Shown here: positions 1 through 6,445 of the stretch, in pieces
How positions within the stretch are numbered: position 1 is the first letter of the stretch
How the letters are laid out: each line of letters starts with the position of its first letter
Translations under genes and position numbers: made by a program
Notes under the pieces: generated by a model
Told to the model about the DNA's origin: nothing
The model's input: only the letters and a program-made list of their open reading frames with translations
The model's database searches: none
DNA from: Bacteroidales bacterium
Lineage (GTDB): Bacteria > Bacteroidota > Bacteroidia > Bacteroidales > M50B96
NCBI GenBank assembly: GCA_021740905.1
Contig: JAIOYV010000020.1
Span: 1 to 64,000 of the forward strand
Direction of reading: 5' to 3'
Length of the DNA stretch: 64,000 nt

Positions 1-255
1 TGTAAATACATCGCTATACGCGTTTAGCAATGCCTCAATGGATAATTTAAACTCCAGTTCATATTCCCCCCTAAATACTTCGGGGATTTTGTCACCATCC
101 TGCAGACTGCTTTCAACATGAAATTCAATTGCCTCCTTGATATTCATTTTTATATCAGAAAGAGTGGCAGCAGTACTCACACAACCCAATAGTATTGGGG
201 TGTGGGCACAATAATTATTTCCCGAATAATAAATATCAACTACTACTTTTTCCAT
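1..255 (-). CDS. hicB: HicB-family antitoxin, partial (runs off left edge)
   Basis: This reading frame starts at the ATG at 253-255 and stays open for 85 codons to the window edge. The product begins MEKVVVDIYYSGNNYCAHTP and continues through LLGCVSTAATLSD and MNIKEAIEFHVES. This is the partial RNase H-like fold of HicB antitoxins: a strand reading the 'Y-x-A-x-x-P' turn, then 'GC', then a helix ending in EAIEFH. The DNA-binding C-terminus would lie beyond position 1. It follows hicA by 22 bp in the same direction, the usual toxin-first order. HicB neutralises HicA and represses the pair. Family assignment is from visible motifs only. Confidence 0.82.
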   Translation of the reverse strand, partial: MEKVVVDIYYSGNNYCAHTPILLGCVSTAATLSDIKMNIKEAIEFHVESSLQDGDKIPEVFRGEYELEFKLSIEALLNAYSDVFT

Positions 256-277
256 TGCCTTGTTATTTGAAGTTTTA

Positions 278-472
278 CTATTTCAACCCTGCCTGTTTCA
301 AAATTGAATTTACTAAAAAATGTTCCAACTCATCGTTCTTGCCATGATCCGGTACTGTTACAGTCCCGGTTTTATATGCGTGTTTGTATTGCTTATGGCT
401 TCCTTTTTGTCGGCTTAAAAACCATCCATCTGCTTCTATGATTTGAATTATTTCCTTAATTTTCTTTCTCAT
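278..472 (-). CDS. hicA: HicA-family mRNA interferase toxin
   Basis: A 64-residue protein with the HicA double-stranded-RNA-binding-like fold: an N-terminal helix (KKIKEIIQIIEADGW), then the G-S-H-x-x-Y signature at about residues 24-29 with the catalytic histidine, then a strand ending in TVTVPDHG. Length and motif are typical of intact HicA toxins. HicA cleaves mRNA when not bound by HicB, whose gene follows 22 bp downstream. A Bacteroidota promoter lies just upstream at 493-523. Among the toxin-antitoxin modules of this island it is one of the few that looks undamaged. Confidence 0.88.
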   Translation of the reverse strand: MRKKIKEIIQIIEADGWFLSRQKGSHKQYKHAYKTGTVTVPDHGKNDELEHFLVNSILKQAGLK

Positions 473-492
473 GGCATATATTGCCTTATGTG

Positions 493-523
493 CAAAGATA
501 GTAAAAGTACGAACTATAACAAC
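493..523 (-). promoter_or_regulatory. Promoter of hicAB
   Basis: On the minus strand the -7 element TATCTTTG (493-500) matches the Bacteroidota consensus TAnnTTTG. GTTG at 520-523, 19 nt upstream, is one base away from the TTTG -33 element. Transcription would start about 10-15 nt before the hicA ATG. Confidence 0.55.
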
Positions 524-543
524 AATTATTAAGTCAATTAATT

Positions 544-623
544 TTGAACACAGATGAGACGGATTGAACTGATTTGCACAGATAAAATCAGTGATTATCC
601 GTAAGATCTGTGTTATCAGTGTT
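544..623. repeat. Interspersed repeat, 'cggattgaac...cagataaaatcagtg' family
   Basis: The segment has the wording 'gagacggattgaactg', 'ttgcacagataaaatcagtg', 'taagatctgtgttatcagtg'. It recurs in variant form at about 2150-2370, 3265-3330 and 5675-5760, and in shorter form at 40095-40170. It ends exactly at the stop codon of the epimerase remnant. It has no coding potential I would trust. Confidence 0.7.
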
Positions 624-840
624 CTATTCCTCGCTCCACACAGTGCGTTTGATGTAATCGGTATAAGAGATTATTATCCGCACAACCTTATCCGATACAT
701 TGGGCATAGAATAATCATAAACAGGACGAAGCGTACGATCCATTCCTCGCTTTTGCCTTTCGAGGACAAGCAAACCTTGCATAATTCTTTCGGGGTTCAA
801 GCCAACCATCATCACAGATGCCTCTTCCATGGCTTTATGG
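624..840 (-). pseudogene. wecB: 3' remnant of non-hydrolysing UDP-GlcNAc 2-epimerase
   Basis: The last 70 or so codons before the TAG at 624-626 give a clean match to the C-terminus of Bacteroidota UDP-N-acetylglucosamine 2-epimerases: EEASVMMVGLNPERIMQG, RGMDRTLRPVYDYSMPN, VSDKVVRIIISYTDY. An intact enzyme has about 370-380 residues and an N-terminal UDP-binding domain; all of that is missing. Just upstream (from about 841) the frame runs into the GTTGAA repeat array, where it encodes only repeat-derived residues. The frame stays open to an ATG at 947, but the fused N-terminus is not epimerase. The enzyme makes UDP-ManNAc for polysaccharides, which fits a former link with the tviB locus to the right. 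Confidence 0.8.
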
Positions 841-1155
841 TGCTTAGGTTGAAGGGTTGAAAAGTTGAGGGGTTGAAAGGTTGAAGGGTTATTTGCTGCG
901 CTGCCTGCCCCGTTTTTCGGGGTCAGACAATGGTCATTTATGGTCAATTGCTGCGCCGTCCTACTAAGTAAAAAAACGACTTCGTAGGATAAATCATTTA
1001 TAGTTATTAAGTTGTCATTTGCTGCGCGTCATTAAGTTGTCAAGGGTTGAAGAGTTGAAATTGTCATTTATCGTCATTCATTTGCCTGCTCGTATTCCGG
1101 GGTCATTTGGCTGCGCCGTCATTTATAGTCATTAAGTTGTCATTCATAGTCATTT
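841..1155. repeat. Mixed interspersed-repeat array (GTTGAA decamers and GTCATT units)
   Basis: The region starts with runs of degenerate 9-10-mers such as 'ggttgaaggg', 'gttgaaaagttgag'. It moves into units like 'gtcatttatagtcattaagt', 'ttgctgcgcgtcattaag' and 'gctgcgctgcctgcc'. It contains the hairpin-like word 'ccccgtttttcgggg' and a 'cctactaag...cttcgtaggataaatc' element. The same vocabulary recurs at 1988-2137, 4280-4720 and 6236-6440. No gene is seen here. Confidence 0.8.
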
Positions 1156-1161
1156 CCCTTA

Positions 1162-1353
1162 CTACGAATCTTTAAACTCAAAAGGATTTACTATGATCAA
1201 ATCATTATGTACATTTTGAAAGTCACTTGTATTCCTTGTAATGAGGGTGGCTTTATTACAGATTGCTGATGCAGCAATAATTGCATCTGGCAATTTGATT
1301 TTTTTTGAAAGGTAAATAAGGATATTCGTATCCAATAACTTACATCCATTCAT
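1162..1353 (-). pseudogene. PIN-domain (VapC-like) toxin with internal deletion
   Basis: The 63-residue product starts like a VapC toxin (CKLLDTNILIYL, with the first catalytic Asp). It then jumps directly into the C-terminal half of the PIN fold (KIKLPDAIIAASA...LITRNTSDF). PIN toxins of this type have about 120-135 residues; the middle, with the conserved Glu region, is missing in frame. The joint lies near 1313-1320. Its ATG overlaps the antitoxin gene by 14 bp, as in intact modules. The likely outcome is loss of RNase activity, so I call it a pseudogene. A short functional variant cannot be excluded. Confidence 0.7.
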
Positions 1354-1576
1354 CCCGTATCTCTTTTTGCCATTTTACAGGATTACTTATCTTTGAAAAC
1401 AAGGAAGGAGAAGCAAATTTGTCAAGCACCTTTGTAAGCTTATTGTATTGATTTTCAACGCGAAGAATTTCCTCCTGTTCTCCCTGAACATTTTCCACAA
1501 TATTCATTGTCCTTAGCAGCCTCATCAATAATTGAGCATCTGTATTATTCCTCAAAGAAACTCGTATTGTATTCAT
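1340..1576 (-). CDS. Antitoxin partner of the deleted PIN toxin
   Basis: A 78-residue protein beginning MNTIRVSLRNNTDAQLLMRLL, with a helical middle and a C-terminus ending in WQKEIRDEWM. This is the kind of toxin-binding tail seen on Bacteroidota antitoxins encoded upstream of VapC genes. It overlaps the toxin start by 14 bp, suggesting translational coupling. The toxin is internally deleted, so this may be an orphan antitoxin. A promoter matching the phylum consensus sits at 1608-1615. I recognise the module type but not a named family for the DNA-binding part. Confidence 0.65.
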   Translation of the reverse strand: MNTIRVSLRNNTDAQLLMRLLRTMNIVENVQGEQEEILRVENQYNKLTKVLDKFASPSLFSKISNPVKWQKEIRDEWM

Positions 1577-1607
1577 GATTTTAAGGGTTTAATTATCAAA
1601 ATATAAC

Positions 1608-1615
1608 CAAAGGTA
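1608..1615 (-). promoter_or_regulatory. -7 promoter element for the antitoxin/PIN pair
   Basis: The minus strand reads TACCTTTG, an exact TAnnTTTG match, 32 bp before the antitoxin ATG. I do not see a clear TTTG element at the right distance, so this is a partial promoter call. Confidence 0.4.
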
Positions 1616-1671
1616 CAAAAGTTTTAAATATTTCGTTTATCCCTTAGTTAAACCGACTACACACAGCTTCG

Positions 1672-1700
1672 CCTGGTCAGTCACAGGCTGTTTTGTCTAT
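1672..1700. repeat. Short 'cacagcttcgcctggtcagtcacag' element
   Basis: The word 'cacagcttcgcct' followed by 'gtcagtcacag' recurs at 12042-12067 as 'cacagcttcgcct...aagtcacag'. The surrounding 1577-1987 stretch shows no convincing gene. It has an open frame at 1715-1936 without recognisable protein features. Confidence 0.5.
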
Positions 1701-1987
1701 GTAACTGTTTTTCATTGTTTTGTCAAAATCCGGAAAACAGGCTTTTCGGCCAACCGGAAATTGATTTCTATGTCATGCCTCCCATAAGAGGAGGCAGTTT
1801 TGTTCGCCGAAAGCTGCTGTTTAAGAACAAGCGAATGAGCAATTTAATGCGTGTGCGTGATGTGATTAATGTATCAATCATTTACCTTTCCTTTTCGGGT
1901 AGCAAATGTACTCGAAGTTTTGATATTTGCAAATGAAATGTAGGTTAAATTTCGATGTCAATCGAAGCAAGTTTAAAGGGATGGCAC

Positions 1988-2137
1988 TTAGGGATTGAAG
2001 GGTTGATGAGTTGTTTAATAGTTGAAAAGTTGATGAGTTGTTTAATAGTTGAAAAGTTGAAGAGTTGTTTAATAGTTGAAAAGTTGAAAGGTTGAAGGGT
2101 TGAAAGGTTGAAGAGTTGAAGGGTTGAAGAGTTGAAA
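1988..2137. repeat. GTTGAA decamer array
   Basis: About fifteen consecutive degenerate units of the type 'gttgaaaggttgaagg', mixed with 'gttgtttaatagttgaaaa'. On the minus strand they can be read as an artificial repeat peptide (Phe-Asn-x-Ser-Thr-Phe-Gln), which is not evidence for a gene. The array lies 3' of the RhuM-like gene, separated from it by another repeat family. Confidence 0.85.
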
Positions 2138-2139
2138 TG

Positions 2140-2399
2140 TTTAATTTGGAACGCGGATTACCCTGGTACGCTTCGTTACAGGGTAAACACGGATTGAACG
2201 GGTTTACACAGCTTGTCCCGATACTTCGGGAGATAAAAATCAGTGAGTATCCCGATGGAATAGCAAATGAACTGCTTTTTAATTTATTGCTTTTATACAT
2301 TCCACCCCGCTACAATGTTACATTTTACGGGGCAGGCGGGGATAAATCCGTAAGATCAGTGTATTCCGTGTTCAACTTTGTGTTCTATTGTTCATTCCA
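2140..2399. repeat. 'cacggattgaacgggtttacac' interspersed repeat, copy 1
   Basis: The segment contains 'gaacgcggattaccctggta', 'cacggattgaacgggtttac', 'aatcagtgagtatcccgatg' and then about 70 bp beginning 'cccgatggaatagcaaatga' and ending 'ccaccccgctacaat'. That last stretch is essentially identical at 3332-3401. Another relative lies at 5640-5837. The long near-identical part suggests recent duplication. Confidence 0.75.
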
Positions 2400-2414
2400 T
2401 ATTAAAATAACAAA

Positions 2415-3257
2415 TCAATCCTCCAGTTTTTTAAGCAATTCTTCTGCATCAAGGTTGATTTTTGAAAATGCAAACCACTTTTTCCCCAAATCTTTTAGGG
2501 ACGCTCCGATATGATACACTATTGAAGTATCGATAATCAGAAAGCGGTCGTGGGATTTTGTAAAGTGCTTCAGCTCTATTACTGGATATTGCCGGTTGTG
2601 TTTTTTGAGATCTGTTTCGAGTTGATTAGATATCTTGCCTGTAAAGATTATTGCACTCACATCTGGATTTCTTTTTGCCAGCAACATCAGAACACTTTCG
2701 TCAATATAGTTGTCAATCAATATAATTGAATCATTTGCTTCTTTTATCAAACCGGCAACAAACTGCCAGGCGTCGAAGATTTGTCCATCATAGAAAATCC
2801 CTTCTGTGGGTTTAAGGCTTGATTTAATGATCATATCAAATTTTTGATCATGTTCCATAAGCTTATGTTCAATTCTATCGACACGATGATTAAGGACATA
2901 TCCCTTTAATAGGTATTCCTTTAAAATCTTGTTTGCCCAAATCCGGAATTGTGTACCGCGTTGCGATTTAACCCGGTATCCAACCGAGATAATTACATCA
3001 AGATTGTAGAATTTTGTTTTGTACCTTTTCCCATCCAGTGCAGTTAGTAAGGAATCCTTACAAACTGAATCCTGCTCTAATTCTCCCTCTTTAAACACAT
3101 TCCCAATATGCAGTGTGATATTATTTCGTGTTGACTGAAATAACTCCGCCATCTGAGCTTGAGTCAGCCATACCGTATCATCTTCAACTCTTACTTCGAT
3201 TTGGAAGTCGGAGTTGTTTATTTCTTCTTTATAAATGATTATTTCAGCTTTTTCCAT
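2415..3257 (-). CDS. RhuM-family protein with PLD-like C-terminal domain
   Basis: 280 residues in two parts. Residues about 12-125 match the RhuM 'virulence protein' N-terminus: the helix-turn-helix-like VWLTQAQMAELFQSTRNN, then GKRYKTKFYNLDVIISVGYR and RGTQFRIWANKILKEYL. Residues about 160-275 resemble a phospholipase D/endonuclease-like domain with SIILIDNYIDESVL and the SHDRFLIID segment in place of a classical HxK. Such proteins occur widely in accessory regions of Bacteroidota; their biochemical role is not established. The gene is isolated between two copies of one interspersed repeat. A shortened second copy of its 3' end is found at 5838-6060. Confidence 0.8.
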   Translation of the reverse strand: MEKAEIIIYKEEINNSDFQIEVRVEDDTVWLTQAQMAELFQSTRNNITLHIGNVFKEGELEQDSVCKDSLLTALDGKRYKTKFYNLDVIISVGYRVKSQRGTQFRIWANKILKEYLLKGYVLNHRVDRIEHKLMEHDQKFDMIIKSSLKPTEGIFYDGQIFDAWQFVAGLIKEANDSIILIDNYIDESVLMLLAKRNPDVSAIIFTGKISNQLETDLKKHNRQYPVIELKHFTKSHDRFLIIDTSIVYHIGASLKDLGKKWFAFSKINLDAEELLKKLED

Positions 3258-3264
3258 AATCTTG

Positions 3265-3505
3265 GAACGCGGATGAGACGGATTGAACGGGTTTACACGG
3301 ATAAAAAAAGATAAAAAAAATCAGTGGTTATCCCGATGGAATAGCAAATGAACTGCTTTTTAATTTATTGCTTTTATACATTCCACCCCGCTACAATCGT
3401 ACCTCTTTACCACTGTGAAATAAAAAAGAGATTTCACCCCGGTACACTTCGTTACGGGCCAGGCGTGGCGAGTGGGGCAGGCAGGGGGCATATCCTTGTT
3501 CCAAT
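3265..3505. repeat. 'cacggattgaacgggtttacac' interspersed repeat, copy 2
   Basis: It begins 'gaacgcggatgagacgg' and continues through 'cacggataaaaa' to the 70-bp block at 3332-3401 shared with 2254-2325. It ends in a GC-rich 'gttacgggccaggcgtggcg' tail also seen in part at 4203-4235 and 5640-5680. It fills the space between the RhuM-like gene and the next toxin module. Confidence 0.75.
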
Positions 3506-3513
3506 CCATAATT

Positions 3514-3879
3514 CTAAATTAATAACTTTTGTAATTGCTTGTCGAAAGTGTGTATTTTGTGCTTTTTAATATGATTATATGCAATTAGCAATGTATCGAC
3601 AAAATCAATCTTCTTCTCTTCGTAAATCTGCAGGGCATGAATAAAAACATCTTTGTCGTTTAAAGATATGTCAGGATTGGCAATAAGGTTTCTCAATGAC
3701 TGGCTGATTTCATTACGTGGTACCTCATATACTTTCTCAAGAACATACACTACTTCTGCGGCTACTTCAAAAGGAATAAAAATGCTGTTATTCTCAATGA
3801 TCTGAACCGAATTGGCAAACATCGCTTCATTGTCATTCAAGAAGTATCTTAGAATTACGTTGGCATCAACAATTTGCAT
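3514..3879 (-). CDS. PIN-domain toxin (VapC family)
   Basis: 121 residues, full length for a PIN toxin. Visible acidic residues are Asp5 in QIVDANVILRYFL, a Glu in FEVAAEVVYVLEK near residue 41, the Asp in KKIDFVDTLLIAY near 97, and IHTFDKQLQKL at the end, where the fourth acidic position is expected. PIN toxins are Mg-dependent RNases, often cutting initiator tRNA or rRNA. The start overlaps the upstream antitoxin by 14 bp. Unlike the toxin at 1162-1353, this one appears intact. Confidence 0.85.
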   Translation of the reverse strand: MQIVDANVILRYFLNDNEAMFANSVQIIENNSIFIPFEVAAEVVYVLEKVYEVPRNEISQSLRNLIANPDISLNDKDVFIHALQIYEEKKIDFVDTLLIAYNHIKKHKIHTFDKQLQKLLI

Positions 3880-4114
3880 ATTTCTCCTTGATTACCTCTT
3901 CCCAAATACCAGCCTCTTTTTCTATCAATTGCTCATTCCTATATTTTGAAAGACTGGCTGCTGCAGTTTTTTCAGGCTTGACACTCATTTTTCTCCTGGT
4001 AGATTTTCCTCGAGTAGTAACAAGAATGTCTACCTCTTCGCCAAGAAAGTCATGCAGTTCTTTAATTGTAATGGTTTCCGAATTAATTATGCGATGTATT
4101 CTAATTTCATTCAT
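3866..4114 (-). CDS. Antitoxin of the 3514-3879 PIN toxin
   Basis: 82 residues. The N-terminus (MNEIRIHRIINSETITIKEL, then FLGEEVDILV) looks like a short beta-rich dimerisation/DNA-binding unit. The C-terminus (AGIWEEVIKEKYANC) is a helix of the type that enters the toxin groove. It lies directly upstream of the PIN toxin with a 14-bp overlap. Function is inferred from position, size and this layout. A superfamily assignment (AbrB-like or other) is not certain. Confidence 0.72.
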   Translation of the reverse strand: MNEIRIHRIINSETITIKELHDFLGEEVDILVTTRGKSTRRKMSVKPEKTAAASLSKYRNEQLIEKEAGIWEEVIKEKYANC

Positions 4115-4194
4115 ATCATTTGATTTGAACTGTAAATTTACGACTTTTCAATTTGTTTTCAATATAAAGAAAAGATTTTTCTATGTATGTGGAA

Positions 4195-4720
4195 CCCATA
4201 TGTACGGGACAGGCCCTGATACAATTCATTACAGTGTAAACGAGGATACTTCGACAAGGTCAGTGCAAATTTTCTTTTTAGTTGAAGGGTTGAAGGGTTG
4301 AAAAGTTGTTTAATAGTTGAAAAGTTGAATGGTTGAAATTGTCATTTATAGTCATTAAGTTGTCATTTGGCTGCGCCGTCATTAAGTTGTCAAGGGTTGA
4401 GGGGTTGAAGAGTTGTTTAATAGTTGAAAGGTTGAAAGGTTGAAGGGTTGAAAGGTTGAAGGGTTATTTGCTGCGCTGCCTGCCCCGTTTTTCCGGGATC
4501 ATTTGGCTGCGCCGTCATTTATAGTCATTAAGTTGTCATTGATAGTCAATTGCTGCGCGTCATTAAGTTGTCCTCCTACACTAAAGCTTCGGAGGGTAAA
4601 CCGACTGATAATGGTCATTGATAGTCCTACTACGCAAAAACAAGCTTCGCAGGATAAATCATTCAGTTGTCATTCTTAGTCAAACATTAAATTGTCAGAG
4701 ATAGTCAGAAAATTTTCGAT
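4195..4720. repeat. Large mixed interspersed-repeat array
   Basis: In order: a 'gggacaggccctgatacaat' element, a 'cttcgacaaggtcagtgc' element (4249-4267), GTTGAA decamers (4280-4340), GTCATT units (4339-4395), more decamers (4396-4465), 'ttgctgcgctgcctgcc' words, more GTCATT units, and two 'cctac...cttcg.agg' elements (4572-4605, 4628-4655). Nearly every sentence has a close counterpart elsewhere in the first 6.4 kb. I see no gene in 4115-4806. Confidence 0.85.
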
Positions 4721-4806
4721 CTCATTACTTGATACTAAATACTTGATACTTACCATGACTGCTGTCTGTAATTTGGTTCGTAGCCTGGATAATTAACTAT
4801 CTGATC

Positions 4807-5280
4807 CTATTGTTGAGCCAATTTCATTGCATGTTCAAATAATTGATCACTAATCCTATAGCCTTCTGTTTTTAATCTGACAAGATAGCTTGTTGCCTCA
4901 AATATCATTTGCTTTCGTTTCGCCAATAATATCAAACCTATAGTGCCAATCACTTCTATGTTCATACTCAAAGCACAGTTCCTAGCTGCTTTATCGTCTA
5001 ATGCCGCCACAAAACCTTTCTTATTCTCAGCATACGCGATTACTTCAGTTTCACCGCTTCCTAAATCCCATGCCTTGATAAAGTCAGGTATTGTCTTTTC
5101 TTACATTTGGAATTGTTCAATGTTGTTTTCGAGCCACTGGGAAGCCTTATCCTTATGTTTTGCTATTTCTTTCGTAACAGCTTTTGGTATAACAAGACAA
5201 TCAACAATATCCGGAAGGACTTGTATTAAATCAATTTTTGCAAGGAAAATAAGAGGCGAGGCATTTACTACCAGTTTCAT
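4807..5280 (-). pseudogene. DUF3368 PIN-like toxin with an in-frame TAA
   Basis: The frame from ATG at 5278-5280 encodes MKLVVNASPLIFLAKIDLIQ, the typical DUF3368 N-terminus. Codon 60 is TAA (5101-5103). The same frame then continues without a shift: IPDFIKAWDLGSGETEVIAYA, AALDDKAARNCALS, VIGTIGLILLAKRK, YRISDQLFEHAMKLAQQ. That covers the whole remaining family core and the usual end, at about 157 codons in total. The damage is therefore one nonsense codon. A GTG at 5008-5010 could restart only a fragment lacking the first catalytic Asn/Asp region. The UPF0175 antitoxin gene lies 9 bp upstream. A base-calling error is the main alternative to true inactivation. Confidence 0.8.
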
Positions 5281-5289
5281 AGGCTGGCT

Positions 5290-5541
5290 TTATAAAATAA
5301 ATTCTTTGTCAAGTTCTTCAAGAGTATATTGAAATGGGGAAACATTGTGTTTCTTCATCACTTCAATGAACTCATATCTTGAAATATTTGCGATTTCAGC
5401 CGCTTTAGATTGTGAGATTCTTCCCAGTTCATACCATTTACACAATGCAGCTTCGAGTAATTCCTTTCCAAATTCGGTGGGATTTTGACTAAGCACCGAA
5501 AACGCATTAAAAGGGATGTCTAATGTCAATTTATAGCTCAT
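5290..5541 (-). CDS. UPF0175-family antitoxin
   Basis: 83 residues. The middle and C-terminal part has the UPF0175 pattern: EFGKELLEAALCKWYELGRIS, then SKAAEIANISRYEFIEVMKKHNVS and the tail YTLEELDKEF. These are small helix-turn-helix antitoxins almost always encoded just before DUF3368 toxins, as here (9 bp gap). The toxin partner carries a premature stop, so this antitoxin may be maintained alone. No exact promoter consensus was seen upstream. Confidence 0.82.
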   Translation of the reverse strand: MSYKLTLDIPFNAFSVLSQNPTEFGKELLEAALCKWYELGRISQSKAAEIANISRYEFIEVMKKHNVSPFQYTLEELDKEFIL

Positions 5542-5639
5542 CTTGTGGCATTTAAAATCATAAGGTAAAGGTAAACAAATTTTGATAAAGTCTTACCTCA
5601 ACTACACTAAGTTGAAAGAACACTACCAGCCCCGCTTTA

Positions 5640-5837
5640 TGCGTGGGGGTGGCCCTGATACACTTCGTTATAGGGTAACGGATTGAACGAGTCCGCCAAA
5701 AGTCGGACAAGTTCAGCACGGATTTTATCTGTTTTTATTCGTAACATCTGTGTAACCCCAGTTGAATATAAATTCCACCCCGCTACAATCGTCCCTCTCT
5801 ACGGGGCAGGCAGGGGTAAATCTGTGTTCTATTTTGT
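5640..5837. repeat. 'ggattgaacgagtcc...ccaccccgctacaat' interspersed repeat, copy 3
   Basis: It contains 'ggccctgatacacttcgtta', 'ggattgaacgagtcc', 'cggacaagttcagcac', 'tctgtgtaaccccagttg' and 'ccaccccgctacaatcgt'. These words match the repeats at 2140-2399 and 3265-3505 in the same order. It is placed directly before the duplicated RhuM tail, just as copy 1 lies next to the intact RhuM gene, so repeat and tail were probably duplicated together. Confidence 0.72.
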
Positions 5838-6060
5838 ATTCCATATTAAAAAATAACAAATCAATCCTCTAGTTTTTTAAGCAATTCTTCTGCATCAAGG
5901 TTGATCTTTGAAAATGCAAACCATAGTTCGACAGGCTCACTACAGGCTTTTTCCCCAGATCTTTCAGTGAGGCTCCGATATGATACACTATTGAAGTATC
6001 GATAATCAGAAAGCGGTCGTGGGATTTTGTAAAGTGCTTCAACTCAATACGTGGGTATTA
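5838..6060 (-). pseudogene. Duplicated 3' end of the RhuM-like gene
   Basis: On the nucleotide level 5838-6060 is a close copy of 2394-2598, the end of the RhuM-like gene plus its downstream flank. The shared stretch encodes ELKHFTKSHDRFLIIDTS and VYHIGASLKDLGKK on the minus strand. A 23-bp insert (about 5924-5946) made of the 'agttcgacaggctcactac' repeat interrupts the copy and shifts the frame. Upstream of about 6061 the homology stops and an unrelated gene fragment begins. This is a non-functional partial duplication. Confidence 0.85.
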
Positions 6061-6221
6061 CCTAAAAGGGAAACAAGCTTTAAACTGTCATCAAGAGTGC
6101 CATAATTCAAAATAGTCTCCACTAGAAACTCCTCACTGATGTCCTGTTTTTTATCTTCAGGTGTGAGCCAGAAAAGGGCACTGTGTTGCCGTATAAATGA
6201 TTTTACTTGAGGTGAATGCAT
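6039..6221 (-). pseudogene. N-terminal fragment of a small conserved Bacteroidota protein
   Basis: The frame begins MHSPQVKSFIRQHSALFWLT and continues EDKKQDISEEFLVETILNYG and DDSLKLVSLLG before entering the duplicated RhuM tail at about 6060. There it picks up six foreign codons and stops. The opening resembles a family of roughly 100-residue proteins often encoded beside nucleotidyltransferase-type toxins (I believe DUF6922; not certain). Only about 54 native codons remain, so the gene appears truncated by the rearrangement. No partner gene is present. Confidence 0.55.
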
Positions 6222-6235
6222 AGAATCAAAATGTC

Positions 6236-6440
6236 AAATTACAGTCAAAATGTGGTCATAAATAGTCAGAAAAATGTCAAATGTAGTGTCCTCCTCAAGA
6301 CTGTTTACTGCCCTCCTACGCTAAAGCTTCGGTGGGTAAACTGACTGTGAACTGCCGACTTTAATAATGGTCATTCATCTTTGCTGTCATTAAATAGCCT
6401 GCATCGTTCTTCGGAGTCATTAATGGATATTGATCCGCAA
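6236..6440. repeat. GTCATT/GTCAAA repeat array
   Basis: Units such as 'atgtggtcataaatagtcag', 'aaaatgtcaaatgtagtg', a 'cctcctacgctaaagcttcgg' element (6309-6335, cf. 4572-4595), 'aactgccgactttaata' and 'tggtcattcatctttgctgtc' precede the end of cysNC. This marks the right boundary of the repeat-rich island. Confidence 0.7.
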
Positions 6441-6445
6441 GTGGA

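Noticed and set aside
841-1155. CRISPR array or integron attC sites
   Set aside because: Units are degenerate, variable in length and without unique spacers; no integrase is present.
1878-2300. A 140-codon minus-strand frame rich in Phe-Asn-Ser-Thr-Phe-Gln
   Set aside because: It is the translation of the GTTGAA repeat array; the composition is repeat-driven, with no domain or plausible start.
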